DNA of 64,000 nt from assembly GCA_028551475.1 (NCBI GenBank), contig CM052355.1, forward strand, positions 5,642,001-5,706,000, read 5' to 3'. Source of the DNA: Casuarina equisetifolia (taxonomy: Eukaryota; Streptophyta; Magnoliopsida; Fagales; Casuarinaceae). The position numbers and the translations under genes are program-made. The notes beneath the pieces were generated by a model that had not been told where the DNA came from, ran no database searches, and saw only the letters and a list, made by a program, of their open reading frames with translations. Positions 56,888-64,000 of the stretch are shown one piece after another; position 1 is the stretch's first letter, and each line of letters begins with the position of its first letter.

Positions 56888-58507
56888 TTGGAAAATAGGG
56901 TTTTGTTGTGACTAAAAATATTTTGGTAAATATAATTCTTGAAATATATTTTTTATATATGCAAAAGAAAATTATAGGAAGTAAAAGATGTACAAATTAT
57001 AATATCAATTAATGATATTATAAAGTAACCAGGTTCCTACATTCCTTCATAAAACATATTCTTAAAAGTTTTTTTATGAAATATATTTGTGTATGATGCT
57101 AAAAATATATTTGAACATTTTATTAAGAAATATGATACTTGGCTTTATGTACTTGTAGGAACATGAAGAGCCTTGATTCTAGCTTGATATTAGTTTAAAG
57201 CTAAGATATATATTACACCAAAATGTGAACTTTATAAAAGCTTATATTATTGGACCGTGCTTACATTATTGGATTATGTTATGATTACTGGACCTTATTG
57301 ATATTGGACTATATTTATCTGTTGGACCTTTTGTTACTGGACTGCTGTTTTATGATGCGGCCTGAGTTTGCTACAGCCCAACCCTGTTGAAGGAGGCTTA
57401 TGCGCGCTCGCTAAAGTGTCGTCTCACTTATTAGAGGTGCGCTCAATACGGTGTCATCTCACTTACCATAGATGCATTTGCCACAACGCCGTCTCACTTA
57501 ATAGAGAGATGCATATAAGAGGGTTCTCGATCATTTTGCCCTAGCTGCTGCTTTTTGATGAAAAACACGTCTCCAGTGTCACCTCTATTCTCTCGAGCGC
57601 CGAATTCTCAACATGAGGGTTTTGGAGGAGATTAGATATCAAAACGGTTGGATTGAAGCTCTAAGAAGTAATATGAGGTTGATTTGATAGATGGGTCACT
57701 TTCCTAACGGGAAGAAGGCTATGGTTCAAGTTTAATCTAAAAAGGCCCTAGATCTATTCTCTATTTAAAGGGGATGCATGCGTGAAGGGATTAATTGACG
57801 ATCTACATTTATTTAAAGTGTTCTCTTTACGAAGAAAACCTCTTGAGCTCACTCATTATTTGATTCAAGTTCACTCATCTCTCGATGACTCACAAGGGTT
57901 CGGTGATATTTGATTATTTGGCTTACTCTTTGATTATCTAATTGATTATAACTTGTATAACATTATTTATGTACTGATTATATTTGAAAATATTCATTGC
58001 ACATAAATATTAAGGAAAATCTGAAATCTTAATTTACTCAAATTGAGGATTTCGTGATAGGAGCCTTGCATCTTGTTATCTATACTTAAATAGTTTCCCT
58101 AATTAGTAATATCCCTTAAACTATCATATTATTTAAGGATTTGCTATTGTACATGATCTTTTGATCATAACTTATATTCGGACTTGAGAATTCTTTTGAG
58201 AAAGAATTATTAGGATTAGGGAGAAAGTGTTCTCCTAATTTAGTTGAGTAAAGGAGACTTCAATCGGTTGGATTGAAGGAGAAGAGGGTGGACGTAAGAC
58301 TTAAGGACTGAGTGCCGAACCACCGTGGTAAATTGGGTCTTTGTTCTCGTACTCTTTATTGATTTGAATAACTCTGAATGTTTGCTGCTTATTAATCTAT
58401 CAATTACTAAATTAATTGGATTAAATTTTTTACTGCAAACAAAAATATAATAGTGTTAGATTAACAATTCAACTCCCCTTATTATTAAGCCATAAAACCC
58501 AACGGAG
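56888..58507 (+). mobile_element. Second nested insertion in the 3' LTR, about 1.6 kb, LTR-like
   Basis: It interrupts LTR sequence that is continuous in the 5' LTR (GATAGTAGTTTTTTTC), with AGTA on both sides (56884-56887 and 58508-58511). It begins TTGGAAAATAGGGTTTTG and ends AAAACCCAACGGAG, so the ends are weakly inverted (AGGGTTTT / AAAACCC). Near the end ACAATTCAACTCCCC resembles the U5 end of plant Copia LTRs. No ORF. Probably a solo LTR with decayed ends; superfamily uncertain. Confidence 0.65.
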
Positions 58508-58788
58508 AGTAGCTTTTTTCTTTTACGTTGTCTACAAGCTAATTGCTAAGTTTCCACGTGCCTACTTAGTCATCCAGTATACTACTTGAGCCTTGTGTTA
58601 TGATTTCAAGTTGCACCCAACCCATACACTCATCCTTGCCATCATTAAATAACTTGTCAGAACCCATAAACACTATACTATTCCAAAGACCCGCAAGATA
58701 GGTAGGAAAAGACAGATTCCCCCGTTCCTTTTTAAGGATCGGCCTTTTATTCTGCCAGTCACCAGGGCAGCATTTTGGGCACATTGTA

Positions 58789-58793
58789 GCCTA
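58789..58793. repeat. Target-site duplication GCCTA, right copy
   Basis: Follows the 3' LTR end ACATTGTA (originally TTGCA as in the 5' LTR) and precedes the remaining AGP-like coding sequence CGCCGGCAG. Confidence 0.93.
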
Positions 58794-59300
58794 CGCCGGC
58801 AGGGGCTCCGTAGGCTCCATTGTCATCTAGCAATGCACCAGCCTCAGCCCCATTGTCATCCAGCGATGCACCGGTCCCAGCCCCATTACCCCTCTCACTA
58901 TCTAACGATGCACCAGCCTCAACCCTATGTCATCCAGCAATGCACCGGTCCCAGCCCCATTACCCCTCTCGCCATCTAGCGATGCACCAGCCCTATTGCC
59001 CCTCTTGCCATCTAGCGATGCACCAGCCCCATTGCCATCTAACAATGCACCATAGCCATCACCGTCTAACAATGCACCAGCCCCATCGCCGTCTAACTAT
59101 ACGCCAACTCCATCGCCGCTGTCTAACGAGGCACCAGCCCCATCGCCACCATCTAACGAGGCACCAGCCCCATCGTCGTCTAACGATGCACCAGCCTTAT
59201 CGCCATCTAACACTACATCAGCCCCCCATCACCATCTAGTGGTGCACCAGCTTGGCCTCCATAGGGTCCAACGACATCTCCCGCTTGTGCAACCAAGATA
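58794..59300 (+). pseudogene. AGP-like gene 2, 3' part (diverged Pro/Ala/Ser repeats)
   Basis: Continues the AGP-like reading frame directly after the TSD: TPAGAP, a TAG stop, then APLSSSNAPASAPLSSSDAP and further SNDAPA(P/S) units until frameshifts take over at about 58930. The 27-bp units (CCATCTAACGATGCACCAGC core) continue to 59235. The last 40 bp and the flank (CTTTGAGGTTGCAAGGCATTC) match the 3' end of AGP-like gene 1, but the TM-helix coding part of gene 1 is not recognisable. Confidence 0.85.
58820..59235 (+). repeat. Tandem repeat, about 24-27 bp units, in AGP-like gene 2
   Basis: About 14 imperfect units with the core CCATCTAACGATGCACCAG. Unit sequence and peptide (SNDAPAP) differ completely from the TPAHAPAS units of gene 1 although the flanks match. 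Confidence 0.9.
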
Positions 59301-60762
59301 CTAGTTCTTTGAGGTTGCAAGGCATTCTTGTTGGTTTCAAATGTTTCGTCATCCGAATTTATTTTTTTATTTTCATCGTTCTCGGTGCCTTGTTTTACGT
59401 GTTGACACGTTTTTTCTCCTGCTAATTAGATAATTCAAAATTCTATGTTGCTTGCACAAATGAGAATTATTCTCATTACTAGGTATAACTCATTATCCTT
59501 GTATTGATTTCATTGAGCCAAAAGTAAGGCAAGGTGAAGGTTGTCTAGACATTTAGCACGTACTTCGACAAAAGACAAAACTAACTACTTGTATATGCCT
59601 AATATTTCTACATCCATGAAGACAAATCTCGATTGTTACATAAATAAAAGAATTTCCACAGAACTCGGGAGATCAAAGCATCATCCCAGACATCATTCTC
59701 TTTCTCCATGACTTTCAAGCTACCTCTAGCCAACATACAAATGATCCACCTAAGTAGGACAAACTATTCTGTGGTTCATAATCGTACACAATGAGCACCT
59801 TGTGTTGCATAGTCTAGTCCTACTCTTATAGTTACTCATGATATATAGTGGAAGGGATGTCGGATTATGTTAGCCCAAGAAGAAAAAGAAAAAAGAAAGG
59901 TACCTGGAGGAAATAGATGGCTTTACTCATGGCTTGAGCATGGCCAACAAGGGTAGTTTAAAGACAACCTTTCTTCCTTCAATTTGTCGATATTACAAAC
60001 GATGGTAGTTATGATTTGACTTACGAGGGAAATGAAAATATTGCAAACAAGTGTGTAGTCTTGGGAAAGCTCTTGTGGTCGCTCGAAGCGCCGGTGACCA
60101 CAGGGAATGGGTTACTAAGTGTTAACCATTCTAGGTAGCATAGCTTTGAAACCTTTTGAAGATACAAAAATGGGAGTAAGATTAGGGTATTTTGATTCGT
60201 TTGTTATCTCCGCAAAAAGGAGATTTTTTTAAACACTTATATTCATAATTTAATCATGAGTGGACAATAACAAAAAAGAGAATGAGGACTAAGTTTACAT
60301 CAGATATTAAGAGTTTCAGTTTTAACAAAAATTAAGATACTATATTGTGAGATTGTGCGCCCAAACTAGAGTAGGGAAAGAAATCCTTTGATGTAGAGGG
60401 TAGATTGGACCTTTTTGTCTTTTTTAATATTATAATACACACACCCAACTTACACACAGAGGTTGTCGAACTCCAAACTTCATAGTTGAAGCCTTTGCTA
60501 GCTCACCACTAAACTAGTTGGCTAAGCAACAGTAGATTGGACTTCATTCATTAGATCCTTAAGTTTCTTGTGGCATTGATATGTGTTTCTAAGTGTAAAG
60601 ACAATACAAGTTACAAAGGAACAAAATCAATATGGGTACAACCGGATGTCATCAAAAGAATGAAATAATTGGTCTAATTTTTTTACTCGATTTTTTAAAA
60701 TATATTTTCACGTAAATTTTTGTTTATTTATGCATGTTAATTCCTATGCAAAATACAAAAGA
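59301..60762. other. Downstream part of unit 2; no gene seen
   Basis: Matches 45936-47774 minus the 477-bp insertion there. Contains the SINE-like insertion at 60411-60532. No coding region recognised. Confidence 0.6.
60411..60532 (-). mobile_element. tRNA-derived SINE-like element, 122 bp
   Basis: Flanked by the perfect 10-bp duplication TAGATTGGAC (60401-60410 and 60533-60542). The duplicate region in unit 1 has a single TAGATTGGAC (47551-47560), which is the empty site. On the minus strand it has A-box-like TAGTTTAGTGGTGAGC and B-box-like GAGTTCGACAACC about 30 bp apart, as in RNA polymerase III promoters, then a 3' end TTAAAAAAAGACAAAAAG. All are hallmarks of a plant SINE. The family was not identified. 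Confidence 0.88.
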
Positions 60763-61110
60763 TCCCATTTTAAACGAATAATTAATTTTAAAATTAAGCC
60801 TATTTTCTTTTGAGTTATTTTGATTCTAATGTTAAGTGACAATATAATAAAGGTATCACTAGGATTCTTTCCTATATGACTTGTTGCAAAGGCTAGAAGA
60901 GTTAGTGGTTGTTGTCTCATAGTTAGCTTGAAGGGGCTTCGGTTTGTTGATTCAATTTGTTGTAAGTTGTAAGAAAATTGAGCTATATTTAGAAGCTTTG
61001 CACTATTTCTTTGGTTGGCATTAACGAGGTGTTTCAAGTATTCCTCCAACAAGCTATTTACCTATTTTGTTTGTCCATTTGTCCTAATACCTTAAACAAA
61101 TTTCTCCATG
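60744..61110 (-). mobile_element. Degraded Ty3/gypsy integrase fragment
   Basis: Minus-strand frame with LEEYLKHLVNANQRNSAKLL, then IAQFSYNLQQIESTNRSPF, the end of the integrase core that precedes the C-terminal domain in gypsy elements. Upstream (to 61110) the GQMDKQ-like piece corresponds to the PQTDGQTE motif with a frameshift. No LTR found. It is not the same orientation or copy as the 49.7-kb element. Confidence 0.85.
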
Positions 61111-61826
61111 GGGTGAAGAAGTGTGTTAAGTCCCATATGTTCTTCTAATTAATTCCTTAAAGTTTTAAGTTGAATATAAATTATTCTCTATAATATCTAA
61201 CACTTTTTATGAATCAACTTTAGTGAATGTATAAATCTATTCTTGTACATTGAATAGAGCAGAGATGGACAAAGATCCATCACCCAAAGACAATATCTCT
61301 AAGAATTCCCATGTATTTTATAGATGCTTCTCAATCATGTGACTCATGTGAAGAAATAAATTTCTTAGCAAGCTTTATAGTTGCTCAAATATTCTAGACT
61401 TCCTTATACTTCACCATAAAAGTTGCAATTCTTCTAATGATAGTGATATTGTTTGTGTTTGGGATAGAATGCATTTGTTAGTTAATTATGTTCTTTTTTA
61501 AAATAAATGATTCACTTGCTTTTGACATCACAATTCAATGCTGCAGTGCTTTTTTTTTTTTTTTAAGTGGAGTTATTTGCAATTTTGTACATTAGCTTGC
61601 ATATTAGGCTTAAAAAGTTGTTGTGAGGTTTTGTGATGGCTTTGGCCACTAAAACTTCTGTTTGGGGGAATGGTTAAGGGAAAAGAGAATCATTTTCCTA
61701 CTTCATTGGCTTTAATGTTGGGGAATTGGTACAATTGGTAAGGAAAATAGTGTTTCGTTCTTCAGAGCAGAGTTAATGGTGCTCTTGCAGTTTAGGTATT
61801 GCATGATTTGCCAAAAGTTGATCTCA
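61111..61826. other. Intergenic; 3' flank of permease gene and unidentified AT-rich DNA
   Basis: May include more decayed retroelement sequence at 61.1-61.5 kb. A 15-bp T-tract lies at 61550. No gene seen. Confidence 0.5.
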
Positions 61827-63917
61827 TTAGAAGCGGAATAATAGGATATCCTGCAGAATTTGCTCAACCACTATACCGCATGCAAATAGTCCTACTCCAA
61901 GGAGTATCAGCCTTGTTCTTGAAAATGACTTTTGGTCAGTATCCTTAGATTCTCTGTTAAGCATCACCCATGCCATTGCCGGTGGAAGAACTCCATAAAG
62001 CATTGTCATGCAGTAGCCCCCCTATTCCACATTAAAGCATAAACGGTAAAATATCCAAACACTACAATTGACAGCTAGCATCATGTCTAAGTTTTATTAT
62101 CAGGTAGTCCCCTCCTCCGCTACTTACAGCAATGTCAGTGGCAGTTGAGAATGCATCTGGGACAGAGGTTGACACAAGAAGAGAAGGAGTGACAGCCATT
62201 CCCATAGCTGTGAAGCTCCTTTTATTCTTTTCCCACCATGTTCTCAGTCGCAAAACGTTGTTTGGTCTCTGCTGTAGTGGAATCTTTCCATTGTAAGAGT
62301 TTGTAATGTGAGCCAAAATGTCGAATAGAGAAGCAGTTTACTTCATCTGTATAAAACTTACTTGTAATTCTTTTATTGGGGGAGACTGCCAAGAGAAGTT
62401 TTTTAGTTGCTCCTTAAAGAATTCAGAGAAGCCTAGCAGTGTGCCAATTAGTGAAGTTCCAACTGCCAGAAGGGAGAAAGCCTCCACCATAACTGACACC
62501 CCACTCCATTTTACCCTGAACAGAGGGAACAGTTGTGTTTGGGTTAACTATGTTGGGGACAAATTAAATCAGTTATTCTGAGGAATCAATTAACTGATGT
62601 TGCAGAGAGCAATGAGACAAAGCTGGTGCAGGCAAAAGATAATATTAAAATCTCCAGAGCAGGATGCATGTAACGTAAAATATTCAACTAACACTTTCCA
62701 AGTAAACTATTGATGTCCCATAAATGGCACACAAAGTATAAGCTTGTTCTCCATCCCTTTTGAAGTAAGAACTCGTCGTTTCTCAAGAAACTAGAACTAA
62801 ATATTAGAGTTTATCTTATCTAACAACTCTTCTCAGTTACTGCGACATGAAACTTGTTCTATTAACAGGCTTATCTGAGGTAATACATTCATCAGAGATT
62901 ACCTCAGGAGCAATTCGACGGGATCACCAACTTGATCAGCCTGGGCGGAGAGGCCAATAGCTACTGTATCCCAAACCAGCAATGCCAGCAACGGAACTAG
63001 GCTACCAAGCAAAACTGAAGTCCTTATGCGTATAAGATCACCACCCAAATAAGCACAAAGTACTGCAGCGAAAATTGGTATCATGAATGGGCAAACAGTG
63101 CTCTCCTTTGCTGAACTAAATCAAGTAAAACTTCAAAATACTAAATTTACCAGGTGCTAGATCATGATATACCAAAGAAAAAATCGTAACAGGAATTGTA
63201 GCTGGAACTTTTCCCCAATCACCGCCTTCCCCCAATCCAGACCACCCTCCGTAGACAACTGCTAGCATCTCAATTGCTAGAAGCAGACCTGAGTATCAGT
63301 TTCAGGGCTTTGTTAGTGTTCATGCGGCGGCAGTGAGGATACTCCATCAAAGGGAATGATGATGTTAAATGATCCACAAACTTGGAAAGATTCCAAAACT
63401 GTTTTAAGATTTTCCAATAACAAATCTGACTCAATTCTATCTCGTAGGATTGAACAATTCTAAGGCTACACGCACTACATTACACACATGTGAACATTGG
63501 AGGAGAGGGAAATTAATACATATAACTACCTATCATGGCAGTAGTAAGCCATTGATTGACTTGATCAGTGGCACGAGTTCCGCCAATGGAGATAAGCACG
63601 ATGAAGATTGCGGTGAAGAAGAAGCCTGAACCCGAGGCTGGAAGATTGATTAAATGGAAAAGGATCTCCCCAGACTTGGAACTATACGCAATCATGGAAG
63701 TGTAGCCCAAGAAAACATAGGTCACAGTGGCAAGAATTCCACCCCACTCTCCTAGAGTCTCTTGGGCCATGGTCCTAATGGAAATGATCTCTAGCTCTTC
63801 CTCCTCTCTCTTTCCCTTCTCTCGCCGTAGAGCCACGTTGACTTCCACAAGCAAAAATGCTTCAATTAAGAGAAATGTCCAGCAAATGATCAATGAAATT
63901 GAACTAGGAACGAGTCC
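61827..63917 (-). CDS. Tyrosine/tryptophan permease-like amino-acid transporter (plastid type), 3' part
   Basis: Aromatic amino-acid permease family (TyrP/Mtr-like, Trp_Tyr_perm), which in plants is usually annotated as a chloroplast tyrosine-specific transport protein. Exons on the minus strand: 63917-63530, 63288-63151, 63062-62903, 62515-62362, 62271-62128, 62021-61827; 1179 nt, 392 residues to the stop, all phases consistent. Motifs: SLIICWTFLLIEAFLLVEVN, ATVTYVFLGYTSMIAY, VYHDLAPVLCAYLGGDL, LLGSLVPLLALLVWDTVAIG, FSLLAVGTSLIGTLLGFSEF, VPDAFSTATDIAGGYCMTML, YGVLPPAMAW and LGVGLFACGIVVEQILQ. About nine to ten membrane helices are visible. The start, with the transit peptide and first helices, lies beyond the right edge; 63917 follows a TTTCAG acceptor. 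Confidence 0.9.
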
Positions 63918-64000
63918 CTGAAATGTTAATGGCGGCAATAATCATTCTCAATCACACTCTTCCATTTGGTTCTAAGAAGCAGGAAATGGTTTAAGAGATG

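Larger units (their letters stand above)
49736..58788 (+). mobile_element. Ty3/gypsy chromovirus-type LTR retrotransposon, inactive, with nested insertions
   Basis: Complete structure: TSD GCCTA (49731-49735 and 58789-58793), 5' LTR 49736-50508, PBS 50512-50522, internal coding region, PPT before 55148, 3' LTR 55148-58788 enlarged by two insertions. Without them and a 43-bp extra segment the 3' LTR would be about 772 bp, equal to the 773-bp 5' LTR. Domain order gag - protease - RT - RNase H - integrase - chromodomain marks a chromovirus. Stop codons and frameshifts occur in every domain, so it is non-autonomous now. Its orientation is the same as the interrupted AGP-like gene. Confidence 0.95.
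55148..58788 (+). repeat. 3' LTR, interrupted by two insertions
   Basis: LTR segments 55148-55465, 56668-56887 and 58512-58788 align in order with the 5' LTR. A 43-bp segment near 55193-55235 (CTGCTGATAACGGAGG...) is absent from the 5' LTR. The final CA has become TA. Confidence 0.92.
47775..60762 (+). repeat. Tandem segmental duplication, unit 2 (WAP exon copy + split AGP-like gene 2)
   Basis: Same order of landmarks as unit 1, enlarged to about 13 kb by a 9-kb retroelement and a 122-bp SINE-like insertion. It ends with AAAATACAAAAGAT, the same sequence that starts the unit, so the breakpoint is precise at this junction. Confidence 0.9.

Noticed and set aside
58820..59239. 139-codon His/Pro-rich frame over AGP-like gene 2 repeats
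   Set aside because: A frame-shifted reading of 27-bp repeats gives MHQPHRRLT units; the original frame is the Ala/Pro/Ser one that joins the 5' part.
63062..63108. Permease exon 3 starting at an upstream acceptor (TTTAGTTCAG, about 63120)
   Set aside because: It is also in frame, but the family has VYHDLAPVLCAYLGGDL, which is made only by the GCTGCAG acceptor at 63062.
1..64000. CRISPR arrays, prokaryotic operons or phage genes
   Set aside because: The sequence is clearly plant nuclear; the tandem repeats seen are microsatellites, coding repeats or segmental copies.

Overview
This is a stretch of flowering-plant nuclear DNA. Genes are interrupted by GT-AG introns of 85 bp to about 2.6 kb, intergenic DNA is AT-rich, and there are plant-specific families (CASP-like, PIP aquaporin, WPP-domain-associated protein, arabinogalactan-like protein), a telo-box promoter on a ribosomal protein gene, and many LTR retrotransposon remains. 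The species cannot be named from the sequence. Exon boundaries were read by eye from splice signals, reading-frame phase and remembered family sequences; none was checked by alignment.

0-15.6 kb is gene-dense and conserved: an ER-type M28 metallopeptidase (minus, cut by the left edge), a divergently transcribed CASP-like gene, the mRNA-decapping enzyme DCP2 (8 exons, perfect Nudix box) and intronless 60S ribosomal protein L12 (uL11). 15.6-32 kb is an aquaporin neighbourhood. One intact 4-exon PIP2 gene lies at 29.7-31.9 kb, and three broken PIP2 copies lie at 18.6, 20.15 and 21.26 kb, the last inverted. Upstream blocks are duplicated, and there is a probable LINE fragment and a duplicated, degraded Ty3/gypsy integrase. 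32-39 kb carries a small Cys-rich conserved plant protein and an intronless caffeoylshikimate-esterase/MAGL-like hydrolase.

40-61 kb holds a WPP-domain-associated protein gene whose last two exons, together with a downstream arabinogalactan-like gene, were duplicated in tandem (unit 1 about 43.7-47.8 kb, unit 2 about 47.8-60.8 kb). Unit 2 grew by transposition. A 9-kb chromodomain-type Ty3/gypsy element (49736-58788, TSD GCCTA) landed inside the second arabinogalactan gene, and two further insertions landed in its 3' LTR, one a clean solo LTR with TSD CAAAG. A tRNA-derived SINE-like element with a 10-bp TSD sits further on. Because the units are copies of each other, each gives the empty site for insertions in the other. 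61.8-64 kb is the 3' two-thirds of a minus-strand aromatic amino-acid (tyrosine-type) permease, cut by the right edge.

The genes do not form a pathway; they are neighbours. No clearly new biological system was found. The most interesting signals are the retroelement-split arabinogalactan gene with an LTR-derived tail, the facing PIP2 pseudogenes that could make hairpin RNA, and the dated series of insertions.
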